From Eopsaltria australis (Eukaryota > Chordata > Aves > Passeriformes > Petroicidae), in contig JAVTVJ010000070.1 in assembly GCA_034509425.1 (NCBI GenBank), positions 1,302,001-1,366,000 of the forward strand: a stretch of 64,000 nucleotides of DNA, given 5' to 3'. Each line of letters starts with the position of its first letter. Position 1 is the stretch's first letter. Shown one piece after another: positions 14,201 to 26,390 of the stretch. Both the position numbers and the translations under genes were made by a program. The notes below the pieces were generated by a model. It saw nothing but the letters and a program-made list of their open reading frames with translations, ran no database searches and was not told where the DNA came from.

Positions 14201-15094
14201 TTAACAGACATGTAGTTTCTTCCTCATGGAGCAATGAAGTAAAAATGAGACTGATTTTAATCATGTCCCAATCCTAGAATCACCAAATAAAGTCTAACCC
14301 TAATGAAAATGCAGTTGGGATGCTGATCATAATGAATTTTTTTTTTTAGATGTTGATGCATAAACCAAAAATTTATAAAATTTGAATGTGAAATGTGAAG
14401 CCTTGAATTGCTTTCAAAATAAACACAATAGTGGAAAATGACAGCATAGTCAAAGTTTTACAATTGTTTCTTTTTCTTTAATGCAGTTCAGATCAAGTGA
14501 CTACAAACTAAGCATACACCCTGAAGTCTGAAAGTGCTCAGGATAAAGTGTGAGGTGTAACTGTACATTATGATATCAACTGGATTTTATATTATCATTA
14601 TTAGATTCTTTTAATGCTCATATAGCAAAGACCCCAAGGCAAAACAAAGTGTCTTGTTTGCAGAAAAAAAAAAGAAAGGAAACATGGACCTGGCACATCA
14701 CAACTTGTCTTTCTTGATTTAATTTCTTGTTCATGTGACTTTCGTTTCTTCTTTAAAAAGGTATAGCCGTGGATCTCAGCTCATGTGGTGCATTAAGTTG
14801 ATGCACCCCTGTACAAGCAGGCTAAACCACAATAGTCTCTGAAGTTGTTTTAGTGTCATTAAAACCCTTTGACATAGTGTCTTGAAAAAAATGACAGATT
14901 AAAATGAATAATGAAGCTGGTGCCTTAAAGAGAGTGTTAGTAAAAGTGCTTGCAGACCTACCTGTCAGATACATAGGCTCTTAAAGAGATGTGGTTTGCA
15001 GTCACTTCAGGGAATGATGGTCTTCAACCTCCAGAATTAAAGACAAGGGAAAAGGAATATATCTTCTAGTAATGCAACTTTCTACATGGGCAGA
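11237..15094. other. No gene seen; includes an unassigned GC-richer stretch
   Basis: Most of this is AT-rich unique sequence. From about 12780 to 13480 it is richer in G and C, has a short GT run at 12979-12993, and carries the longest open frame outside repeats (12896-13468, plus strand, 190 codons). That frame is rich in Cys and Trp, resembles no family I know, overlaps open frames on the other strand and has no visible splice or start context. I do not call it a gene. Confidence 0.5.
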
Positions 15095-15337
15095 TAGTGA
15101 TTGGACAAGAGGAAGCAGTTTAAAACTAAAAGAGGAGAGATTTAGGTTAGATGTAAGGAAGAAATTCTTTACTCAGAGAGTGGTGAGGATGCCCCATCCC
15201 TGGAAATGTCCAAGGCCAGGTTGGATGGAGCTCCAAGCAACCTGGTCTAGTGGAAGGTGTCCCTGCCCATGGCAGGGGGGCTGGAACTAAATGATCTTTA
15301 AGGTTCCTTCTGACCTAAACCATTTTGTGATTCTAAG
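15095..15337 (+). mobile_element. CR1 LINE 3' end, relatively young copy
   Basis: The stretch matches the CR1 3' end in order: GATTGGACAAGAGG, TTTAAACTAAAAGAGGAGAG, GATTTAGGTTAGATGTAAGG, then AACCTGGTCTAGTGGAAGG, CCCATGGCAGGGGG, AACTAAATGATCTTTAAGG and a GTGATTCTAAG terminus. It is severely 5'-truncated, as most CR1 copies are. About 30 bases usual for the family, around the start of the ACAGGTTGCCCAG block, are missing between GTGGTGAGG and ATGCCCCATCC. Low divergence suggests a later insertion than the CR1 relics at 23-40 kb. Confidence 0.92.
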
Positions 15338-17246
15338 ATTTAGCCTGCTGGTAATTTCTCACCATGATAAAACTGCCTCATTATAAAAATTTAGTCAAAT
15401 ACAGAGGCAACTGCAGTGCAGTGTAGATTAATTAAAATTCAGTCATTAACTGAGATTGACCTGAAGTCACAATTCCTGTGAGTAACATCCTCTGCCACAT
15501 GATGTTTTGTGGTGGATCTTGCAGAGGTATTCAGGGAAGCTGAGAATGTGACCTCCTATCACTGCTTCTTCTCTTCTTTATGTTCTCTCAGGTTCATTGT
15601 CTTTAAATTTCTCTGCTAATGGCCTGCATTATGAAAAGAAGCAGGTGGATCAGCTAGAGAATTTCTTTAGGCTTAATTTATTGCCATTTTCCTATTTTCT
15701 AATTTTATTGATAATGAGGTGATTTTTGTGTGAGGGTTTTTGGTGTGGGTTGGTTTTTTGTTTTTTGGTTTTTTTGGAAGGTGAGGAGATGAGTCCTTTT
15801 TTCCATTTCAAGGTAACTGAGACTGGTCAGAAATTGTCCAAGAAGCTCTTTTCTACTGAAGATTTTGGATACAGCAAAGTTGAAACTGTAAAACATTTCA
15901 ATATCTACATTTTAGAAGTAAATTTTTAGAACAGTTTAAATACATTTATTTTGACAAAATTATTTCTTTGTTGATATGTTAGTTAAAACAATGACATAAA
16001 ATACTTCTGCTTCAACTTGGATATTTTATTTTGTTAAAATCTTTGGGATTTTTGCAATTCATTATAATATGAGGCACGTATAATTACAAAATCTATATAC
16101 TTTTCTTATGAGCTAAATTTCCTTTTTTATTTTTTGTTTGGATCAGCATCTCTTGTTTGCTGTAGGTGCTTTTCAGAAAGGTCATGATTTGATTAATATG
16201 TGCCTCTGGCCCTTCAGAACCATATTCATTCATTCAAAGGTTTACTTTTTTTCTTTTTTCTACATCCATCCCAAAGCTTCTGCCTCATCCTCTACGACCT
16301 GATGACAGCCAAAGGCATCTTCTGAAGTGCATATTAAATAAATAAATTTGTGGCTTTGCATCTTTCTTTTCAAAATCCTACAATTCTGACATGGATGTCA
16401 GAAGCATTTTCTAATTTTTCACTTTCACATGTGTAAACCAACAAATTTCTCAATACTATGATAGACAAGGAACCCATGTGTATCAAGGAAGCAAAAATAA
16501 CCACACTGGGGAGGGGTAGATAAGAGAGAGGAAAAAGTGAAGATCTAGAGTGACAGTGCTAGCAAGGAACTAAAGCATTAGGATAAATAATGTCATGCTC
16601 AAAGTATTATTCCAGCATGTAATGGTTCCCTTTCCCTTCTGATCAGCTCTCAACTGAAAATCAACTTACTTTAGCAGAGAGCACATCACGTTATTGTGTT
16701 ATTTATTAAAAAAATTGTATTCTCTTTGCAGTCAACAATCTATCTAGAAAGTATAGTATTGAGCTTGCTTGCACAGAGAGAATATAATAAAATTAAAAAT
16801 TTTTAATAGTGTGGTAACAAAGATGATGTAATGCTATTTGCACATGGAGAGTAAATGTGCTAAGAAAATAGTCAGTGGGGTCTGAGGTATGATAAAAGCC
16901 TAAAATCTCGAGTGGTTTGGAGAAACTGAATAGCCTTCTGGGGTTTTTTTCTTACATGAGCAGAGTCCCCACATGAAATTATCAGGCTGCACGTTCAGGA
17001 TGCATAAGAGAAAATGACCATTCACCCTCTAAAATATTTTCACCATTACCACAGAGCACTGTATATGCTGAAAATATATATGACTTCAAAACTATATTCA
17101 TAAAAGGATTATTTGTTTAGGGTCATTAAATGCAAAAGAAGTATGTGCACTGTCTCAGGGAAATCTTGAGACACAGGGCTCCAAGTCTTCTGACAATTCA
17201 CCAGAAGAACATCTATTCCTGCTTGCAGCATTCTAATATCCTTCCT
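15338..17246. other. No gene seen; AT-rich unique sequence
   Basis: Apart from the G/T-rich tract at 15722-15782, I see no recognisable feature. Short open frames only. Confidence 0.6.
15722..15782. repeat. G/T-only low-complexity tract
   Basis: The plus strand is almost purely G and T, built from runs of four to seven T separated by one to three G. Two overlapping short open frames here arise from the low complexity and are not genes. Confidence 0.8.
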
Positions 17247-17710
17247 GGGCATCATCTGCTGCCCACTGTCAGAAACTGGATTAGGCAGACCTTTTGTCTT
17301 CCCCAATGTGGCTTTTCCTACCTTCTGTAAAAATAACTTGTATGCTACAGGCATATTTAGTGTCCAACCCTATGATGGATTTGAGATTTACTTGTTGTAA
17401 GAGCTGCCCTCCTTTGGGATTCTTCAAAGACTGTTATGCTGCCGGAGCTTGCTATCATGAAGACAGATGTGGGAAATTTACCTCACCTGACTTTAGACAT
17501 TTATATGTGAGGCGATCACCTGAATCCCTGCTCTGATCAGTGGAGAAGAGAATTCATGGTTATTGTCATCTCCCCCAGGAGATAAACTGTGTACTGTAAA
17601 ACACAGAACTCTCTGAAAGGGAAGCCGAGAGATTAACTCTCACTGCCCTTGACTGGTGTCCACATTGGGGAAAATGTAAGGGGAGAACTGGTAAGAAAGA
17701 GAAGTAAGTA
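17247..17710. repeat. Tandem duplication, copy 1 (464 bp)
   Basis: The unit runs from gggcatcatctg to gaagtaagta and is followed without a gap by a second copy. It has an extra ctgcccact near 17259 and an extra stretch of about 21 bases near 17370-17392 that copy 2 lacks. The 17294-17536 open frame comes from this unit and has no recognisable homology. Confidence 0.95.
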
Positions 17711-18146
17711 GGGCATCATCTGAGTCAGAAACTGGACTAGGCAGACCTTTAGTCTTCCCCAATATGGCTTTTCCTACCTTCTGTAAAAATAACTTGTATG
17801 CTACAGGCATATTTAGTGTCCAACTCTTGTTGTAAGAGCTGCCCTCTTTTGGGATTCTTCAAAGACTGTTATGCTGCCGGAGCTTGCTATCATGAAGACA
17901 GATGTGTGAAATTTACCTCACCTGACTTTAGACATTTATATGTGAGGCGATCACCTGAATCCCTGCTCTGATCAGTGGAGAAGAGAATTCATGGTTATTG
18001 TCATCTCCCCCAGGAGATAAACTGTGTACTGTAAAACACAGAACTCTCTGAAAGGGAAGCCGAGAGATTAACTCTCACTGCCCTTGACTGGTGTCCACAT
18101 TGGGGAAAATGTAAGGGGAGAACTGGTAAGAAAGAGAAGTAAGTAG
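17711..18146. repeat. Tandem duplication, copy 2 (436 bp)
   Basis: This is the second copy of the unit that starts at 17247. Beyond two small deletions, only a handful of substitutions separate the copies, and these sit mainly in the first 200 bp. The last 240 bp or so are nearly identical. This means either a recent tandem duplication or two haplotypes joined end to end in the assembly. Confidence 0.95.
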
Positions 18147-21100
18147 AGAGCTGTATTCTGGTTCTGCTTCCTCCCTCATTGAGTACATTGCAAAAAAAAC
18201 CAAGGAAATGTGGCCTTTAAAATTTTTTTTAAGGAGAGAGTGGTTTATTCTCTAAAACAAGAGTGCAAGGGCAAGTCAGCTGGAAAATCTCTCTGGCATA
18301 CAGACTTCAACCAGTTTTGGAGTCCACAAAGATCTCTTTTTGTCCACAAAGACATCTTTTGTTATCCAGAAAGATCCTGTTCTTCCTTTGTAGGTGTAAC
18401 GTGCCTGCAAAAGATAAATTTGACCAGAAAAAGTATGTTAATTACCTTATTGTATATGTATTTTCTCCAAAATCCCAGTTCTACAATTCAGAGGGCTAGC
18501 TAGGAATGAGAAAAGTGCATTTAAATCATTCCTGGCTCTGAAAAGCTATATCATGGAAATGAGACTGCCTAAGAATTATATCAGACAGGAGGTGTTCACA
18601 GAGCAGTGCATCTGAAGGGCAGCAGCAGGAAGAGTGGGCTGCTATTGCTTAGGTTCTGGTGGCTGAATTCATTCACAATAAAGTTGTATCAGATGTATGA
18701 TATATTATTTTGAGTATTGTTATGTTTAAGATAAAATTATCTGGCTTTCTACCATATGGAAACAAGTTTGTTACCTTGATGTTTTTCCTATCACCAGTGA
18801 AAAACAATTTCCCCAACTCTATCTGTGTCTATACTTACAATTATACCTACACCTTCAACTATCTATATATTATTTTCAAAGCCGAAAATCATTCTCTTCA
18901 ATTCCTCTTGATCTGCACCTATAATAGGTCATTGTTTCTTCATGATGACACTTGAATTGCTCACCACTTCTTCTTCGGCCAAATTAAATATATCACAATG
19001 CTTTGAAAATACTCTGTCTGCCCTGAGACAGGGCTCTTCATATAATCTATGCTGCAAATGCTATGTCTTGCATTGTTAATCTGCAGGGAAATGCTTGCTG
19101 TTATGGTGTTTTGATGCAAAAATACAGCTGCTGGATACTTATGTGAAGGAGAATGTACAATAAGAGCAGCTGACAAATAACTACTTGAGTCAAAATGGGT
19201 GGCTTTCATTTGACCAGCCTTCATTTGCGTGTGACCTAGCTCTATACACCCTCATCAATAAAGAGGAAGAGTCACTTCTAAGGCACTACTCATTGTATCC
19301 CAAAGCAGAAATCTTAGCTAGGGGAAGCTGTTGGTATGACTGCCAGGGGAGGCGTAATGGGAACCTGAAACAGCACATGCACTGCACAGAGCCAGTCCAT
19401 AGGAGAAGAGAATCATTTCTTTACAAGTTATTAAGCAATGGAAGAAGCTGTTTTTACATCTTTTACTTGTAATTAAGAGGTAGGTCTCTTAAGAACAATA
19501 CTTGCTTAATAAAATGCAGTTAATCACGGCCTGCATCATCAAAAGAGTCACTTCTGCATACACATCTGACCTCTCCTTCACCTCCTTCAGAAGATGTGTC
19601 AGCTCATGCTAGAAGTACTGAAATGTGCTCCAGCTACTCTTCTGAGACACAAGGCAAAAGGAATGGACTCTGATATGGCATGAAATGCTTCCACATTGAT
19701 CTTTATTATGATGAATATTCAAGTTCTCAGAAGTGTGTGTAATATAAGTTCAGGCTTCCTGAACAACTGATCTGTATGGTGATGGACCAATAACAGACAC
19801 TGCAGTGTTTCTTAACAAATTGTACCTCTTTACATTCAACACATATTGAACATCAAACTAGCTTATGAGATGGGTGTATATTACAGTTTAATGTTTTTAC
19901 TCTTCCCTTAAAAAATAAAAAAATCCAAAATTCATAGGGTCCTGTGCTGGATCCATAGACCATTGCCTATGAATCTAGAGTGTACTTCTTGTATGCTCAG
20001 CTAAATCTGTTCCTTGAAAAACTCAGCCTCTATTCAAACAGCAATGGAGACCCAAGGGCTTCTCTCAGAGGCTTCACTCTAAGGTCTCACTGTCTTTTTG
20101 CTGAGGGGTGTCATAACCCAGAGATCCACAGCTGATTTAAGTGGAACAGTTGAAACTTACCACGTTTAAATAACAAATTACTCTGTTTTTCATAGAGTGA
20201 AGGAAACCTTCTGAATTAGCAGTGCTTACTCATTTGGGATTGCAGTTACTGTAACTTGGTTGGGATATGTCAGTATCTCAGAGCTTTACTATGAGAAATG
20301 AATTTGTGAGTTTGAACACTGTCTGAATATTGACTCATATGGGAAGAGGGAGTGGAGAGATGCAGCTCTGGTTCTCTTGACCTCCCAGTCAGTGAAAGAA
20401 GGATTGCTATTTACTGCTTGCAGCAGTCAGGAGAAAATTATTTTGGTGCTCACTAGTTCTGTGGTTTAAAAAGACAACTAACCTTGTATGTGGAGGATTT
20501 AAAGCAGGCAAAAGAGTTAAAGGGAAGCGAGAGAAGGGATGACAGCAAAGTATTTGATGTATTACGCTGTCTATCTCGATGTGTCTGTTACAGCTTTATC
20601 CAATGCTGGAAGCCATCCTCAAATTTAATAGTTCTCAAGGCAGCCACCCAGCCTTTGCCATGGGGTATTGAAAGCAGCCAGAGGCACTGCTCACTGTGCA
20701 GACACAGGAAGCTGGAGATGGACCAACATGTGTATGGCTCTCATTCAAAAAAACACAGGCTGCATACCAGAGCCCAAATCCGTGTATTTCTGGTGTGTCT
20801 GACTTTGGTTATTTTTTTTCTGAATGACTGAGAGCATTTTTCTGAATGACCAGAAAATTTGGGAGCCTGAAAACCAAGTGAGGCCTGACAGTATCCATCT
20901 CACTAGAAATCAGAGCTTTCTGTAGCCTGAGTTTATTTCAGAATGGCAACTTGCTCCTTCTAGCAATTTAAAAAAACCTCTACTTTCTGTCTTTCCATGA
21001 ACGGTCTGAGATTCAAGTAGCACTTACTCTCTTGTGAACCATTATACTGCCTTTTTCTGTCTCCAGCCATTAAATCATCTGTACATCTAAGTACATGTAG

Positions 21101-23599
21101 TTTCATTATCCAGTCACATTTCTGCGGTGTTGGATGGAAACAATGTTTACTATAAAGGTTTGAAGGATATTTTCTTGTTTGTTATAAGAATTCTGTGATA
21201 GGGCCACCTGAGACTGATGAACAAAAAAGAAATTGTATCAGTAGCGGTTAAAAGGTAATTTAAAGAATTAACAGCAGGAAAAGAGAATGCTGTACACAAA
21301 CTGCTTTATACATTTCAGACCTTCTTCTTAAACAAAAGCAGGTGGTAGCTTTCCTATTGTGAATCCAAAGCTTTTTACTGGAAATCAATCACTCCTTCCA
21401 TGGAAACCCATTAGAAACTTTAATAATAGCAATCCATTGCACCTCAGTGATAGGTTTTGCAGCAGTCTAATCTTCTGGACTTGTGTTTACTGATGATTTA
21501 GGATGGCTGGTGTCTCTAAAATACATTAATTGGTTGTAGTCCTACTGTGTTTAAATTCTTGCAAAAAGACATTGTATATTGATCATAGTTTCCCTCAGGG
21601 ATTCTAGGGAATCAACTTGGTGTGATTTGGAGCTAGCTTGGTTTCATGCTAGAGCATTGGTGCGTTACTTATTTTAAAAAGAAACTGTAAATGTAAGGGT
21701 AGGAAGAACTTATGAGACAGATCACATTTAGGTGATTTTGGAGCTTCAGACTGTAGCTTCAGGCACTTCTTTGAGAAGGTCTGCATTATGTTCCCCATCC
21801 TCTATGACATTGCAGTCCTGTGCTTCAGCCCACAGTCTCTTGTGTTGTGTCCCCAAAAGGGATTGGTGAGAAGAGCAGGCTAGAGCTTGGGTCTCCAGCT
21901 TGGGTGTCATGGAGCTCCTTGGAAAACTGGGAGGCTGTAAAGGACAAAACAAAACATCTGTTTTAAGGAGTGATAGACATTTTATTTCCAGACATACCTT
22001 TAGTTTTCACTGTGATTATAACTTGCATGCATTTGTCTCTGTCTTTGGATGAGAAGGCAAGGCTCCCTTTCAGCTGGGTAGAGAAGGTCCTTCTCTCCTG
22101 TCTGCTTTAGGAAGGGAGCAAGTGTGTGTGCTTAGTGTAAGGCACGTGTCTGCCTGCTCTCACATATGGGCTGTCAGGAGTCAGGCTCCTTTTCTTATAC
22201 AGGGATCACCTGAAGGAACTTTCCTGTCAAATTCAAGTGTATGAGAGAGAGTATAAGGATTGACCATGTTATTGCATTTGTCAAAATTTGATATTTCAAT
22301 ATTTAAGAAGTTATTTACTTAGAGTGTTTTAAATATTACATGTTCAAGCAGAAAGCAGGTATACTTTTGGATGGGTACCTAAAAGTTTTCAAGACAATGT
22401 TTGGATACTGGGCATAAGTATGTATTTCCATTTAGTGAGAAAAAAGGTTCCAGTTAGTAGAGTAACAAGACTAATTTATCTAATGATGTATTTATGCATT
22501 AGTCTGAAATGTTAATGTGAGCAGTCTAGACTAGTTAATTGGGAAGTTTTAATATAAAAACCTTATTAGATATTTCTGTGTCTTCTAAGCAGTTTGAATC
22601 TTAATCTTCAGTAGGACTGCGACTCCAAGGATGGTAGATGTGTATTTATTAACTTGTTATATTCTTAGTCAACGATAGTAGTTTATATATGCTATTTCAG
22701 GTATGTAATCTGATGAACAGAACATGTTGAGGAAGGTGGAAGTTATCTTTACAGTATAAATCTGTCATGTGTTTATATTGTTTGTAGTAAGCAGAGAAAT
22801 CCTGTGGGTATAGCTTTCTCATTGTTAGAAAGATTATTTGAAGATTTATAAAAATTTTACCTTATTGTTTTACTATTTAAATATAAATATTTTTTTAAAT
22901 ATCAAGAATGTGGTGGGTGTGCAAAGATTTATTTTACTGAAAAAAATGGTTATCTGATTTATGCCTGTCCAAATGTCCAAAAACATGCAGCCATACATCA
23001 GGCCTCATTGGTGAGATAAATAATTGCATGTTTTGTGATAAGAATGAAAATGTTATCAGGCTGTGGGGAAGCGTGGCTATGGGATTGAGTATTCTGCTTC
23101 ATCCAGCAGGGATGGGGCACTGGGCAAAGCTGATATTGAGTATGAAGGAGCAGGGGCAGAGGGAAAGGGGCTGCAAGCACAGCAAGGCTTTGCTGCCCAG
23201 CACTCATGGCACTCTCCTGCTCCTGAAACAACTCATAGGCTTTGTCTGAAAGATGTGACAAAGGAAAATAAGATGTGATGAGCAATAGATCTGTAGGCAA
23301 GGTTGCTGCTTGTGTGTGAAGATAGTGACAATTGTTTGAAATTACTCCACCAGTATTCATGCTGGCCTCACCAGTGTCACACAATAAAGTACAGTCTTGT
23401 CCCCAACCTTTGCTTCACTATTTGCATACTGACAGTGACTCATCATCACTCTGGAAGCTCACGCTCAGTTGCTAATTCTGTGTGGTTCTCACCAAGTCCC
23501 TGTTTCATATGCAATATTTAAATTCACAGGCATAGTCCAGATGCTTTTGTCTAGAGATACTTGGCACTTAAAAAGATCATTTGTTTGAGACGGCCCAGA
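18147..23599. other. No gene seen; AT-rich unique sequence
   Basis: This is a long stretch with no repeat family or coding homology that I recognise. Short frames such as 20484-20831 (115 codons) have no family resemblance and no supporting context. Confidence 0.55.
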
Positions 23600-23965
23600 C
23601 TGACAAGTTAGATGTCTACATCATTATTATCTGCTCTTCTGACAATCTATGTGTCATCCACACATTTTACCAACAGTGATATTGTGTATTATTAGAGAGC
23701 ATTAATAAAACATTATTGAATTAATCCCTGTACAGGGATCATCCTGTTAGAATATTCCTCACTTCAATATAACTCTCCATTGACAGCTGTATTTGGGCAT
23801 CTGCCAATTAGTGCATTCTTAATCCATTTAATGTGTTCTCTACTGGTGTATAAGAGACTAATTTTGTAATAAGACTCACATGTGGCACTAAATCAAACAC
23901 CTCATGAAAGGCAGACTTTACCAATTACTTTTGTCAAACAAGTTAGAAATCTCAGGAAAGAAAAT
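23600..23965 (-). mobile_element. Ancient CR1 LINE fragment, reverse transcriptase region
   Basis: Read on the plus strand, the order of motifs is that of the reverse complement of the CR1 reverse transcriptase region: a GTGTCATC...ACATTTTACC block (complement of the stretch around the catalytic DD), AATCCCTGTACAGGGA, CTTAATCCATTTAATGTG, and GGCACTAAATCAAACACCTC...AAAGGCAGACTTTACCAATTAC. The copy is highly diverged with many small indels and no open frame. It belongs to the old CR1 layer shared by birds and other reptiles, by recognition only. Confidence 0.75.
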
Positions 23966-25639
23966 TGTAGCTGCAGTGATCCTGGGGACTGAGTTACAGA
24001 ATCTGAATCAAAATGTCTTCTAAAGAGAAAAGTACTTAAATATTTCTTTAGGGCTAATTTCACTGAGGGAATTTAGAATCATGATCGTGACCTCTAACCC
24101 AGGTGCAGTCCACTTTCAGGTAAGTTCACGAAGAATGAGTTAGTATAAGATGTAGCATATCCAGGGAAGGGAATGAAGATACCTCTTGCTCCTCTTTTTC
24201 TGGCAATTTCCTTCCTGGATACATTGATCCTCAAATGATTTATCACAGATTGTGGGAGAGGTATCAGTACCCTGTGGTACTGAAAAAAAGGAGTGGGATC
24301 TTGAGTGGCTATGCATGCCCTCTGTTCCAGACATTAAAAAAAACACTGGCTCTTCCTTACCTTCTGAAAGAAAAATGGCAGAGCAGGACAAGAAAGAAGT
24401 ACAAAACAGGGTAAAGTGCCTAAATTCCTTCCTGCTCTCCTTCCTTCTATCTCTTTCTAATGATTACTTTAGATGTCTCCCAAGTCTGCCTTTGTGCAAT
24501 CCATTTTTGGACACCCGAAAGGATATCTGCACAGGCTGCTGTCTATCACTGTGCATGTGCAGACCCCAGCCTAGCCTGGCAAATGTAGGTTTCCACTGCT
24601 CAAGCTGTCATTTAGCACGGGATTTTGCTAGTGGTAAAGTCCTGTGGGTCATCAGAGGGAGCACATTATATTGCCCATAGCAGCTCTTTGCCTTCCTGGC
24701 CCTACTGCCAGAAGTGAAAATAATGAACTCTGGGGTCCTCAGCCTAAGGACAGGCTTTCAGTGCACTAAGTTTTTTGTGCCTCTAAGTATCACCATTTGG
24801 TAATAGAAGGAAAATCTACCTTGAAAGTGTAATATGAAATCATTAAAAAATAATATCACGTTAAACTTTTTTTTTTTAAACTTGTCTTAATTTAATGTGT
24901 GCCTACAAACTGAGAACAGTAGCTGCACCAGTCTTATAAATTTTAATAAGCCAGAAACAACTCTTAGGATATTCCATACTAATAGTGATATTATGCAAAA
25001 TAACCACAAATAAGGAAAATCATATAGACTTTTGGGAACCATAACATTCTGTCTTTCCAGATCTATCCTGACATCTACATCACAATTTTAAAATGCTATA
25101 ATTCCCTTATATATGGCATCAGTCAGTTTTATGGTCTTTAAGGTAATTTCATTGTGCACATGTTCAAAGGTTTAGTGTTGCTGTCGTCAGCCATTCCTTC
25201 AGGTAATCATTGTTACTAGAGCAGATGAGTGGAAATGGATTTAAATACCATGATCTTGATAAGCTGGAGAAATGATCAGAAAAAAATAGGTTGCAGTACA
25301 ATAAGTCTGAGAACAAACACTGTAGTTACATGAAAAAAAGAAGAGAACACAAGATGGGGAAAAGGCAACTATATAGACATTCCCAAGGAAATGATCAAGA
25401 GATGTATTGTAAATACAACCACAAGAACCAAGGTCAACAGTCCAACAGTGTCTGTTTCTGCCAGTTGACAATGTTTCAGGCTTAGGAAAAGACTACAAGA
25501 AACAGGAAGGACAGAATGCCACCCATCCTGACGCTCTCTGCACTACTGGCACTTGGGATTACAAGTTTAGTGAAGTAGAATGACATCTCCAACATCATAT
25601 TTTAGAATATCTAAGTGTAACTTCTGAGTTTTATTAAAA
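23966..25639. other. No gene seen; AT-rich unique sequence
   Basis: No recognisable repeat or coding homology. The 24252-24680 frame (142 codons, plus) overlaps an open frame on the other strand and resembles nothing I know. Confidence 0.55.
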
Positions 25640-26390
25640 AATCTCTTGACCTGTTATTATTTGTGCTATCCAAATAGTCCTGTGGCAAAAGGTTTCACAA
25701 TTTAATTATATACCTCATAAAATTGGCTTATTTTTGTTAGTGTTAAACCTGCTGCCTATAATTTCATTTTATGCCCTTAGTCATATATTTTATGAAAAAT
25801 ATTATACCATAGTTCCTATTTAGCTTTTCCATTACTTTTTTATTGATTAAAAAAAAAATTTTATAAATGTTGATTATATCTTTATAAATTTTAAGAGGGG
25901 TTCTACTCTATGCAATTTGTCCTCAGAGACCATCATGTACTTCTGATAGTCCTTGACAATTCTTGTCACATTTCTCAGAGTGTCTTCTATTTTATAATTT
26001 TCTCACATCTGCTATAAAATTTCTATGTGGTGTCCAGAACTACGCACAGCACCTAAGACATAAATGCACAAAGGTTTTTTCAATGACAATTTTCTCCCCT
26101 TTTCCTTTCTTTATAGTTCCACATGTACTAATTGTTTTTGTAACTGTTATTGAGTACTGGGATTACATTTTCAAAGAATTGTTCACAGGATCTCCACAGT
26201 CTCATTTCTGAGTCATAAAATCTTATTGCAAGCTGCTGCTATACATATAGAATTACAATTACTTATCTTCATGAGACTTATTTTACATTTATTGTTTCCT
26301 CCTGAAATCTTTTCATTCTTTATTATGAGACTCTTCTTCAGCTATTTTCAGCCAGTTTAGCTGTGGCTAACATGAATGTGAGTGCTTGTA
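25640..26390 (-). mobile_element. Ancient CR1 LINE, C-terminal ORF2 and 3' region
   Basis: On the plus strand the sequence follows the reverse complement of an old amniote CR1: AAACCTGCTGCCTATAATTT, then GTGGTGTCCAGAACTACGCA, then the stretch around TGTTTTTGTAACTG, a CACAGGATCTCCACAGTCTC block and the CTATACATATAG block. In sense orientation this covers the end of the reverse transcriptase domain down to the 3' flank. It is heavily decayed, with many stops. The 23600 fragment is not colinear with it, so I take them as separate insertions. Confidence 0.8.

Noticed and set aside
23600..26390. A single CR1 insertion joining the 23.6-kb and 25.6-kb fragments
   Set aside because: The order of parts is not colinear: the fragment at lower coordinates covers the more upstream coding region, whereas on the minus strand it should be the more 3' one.
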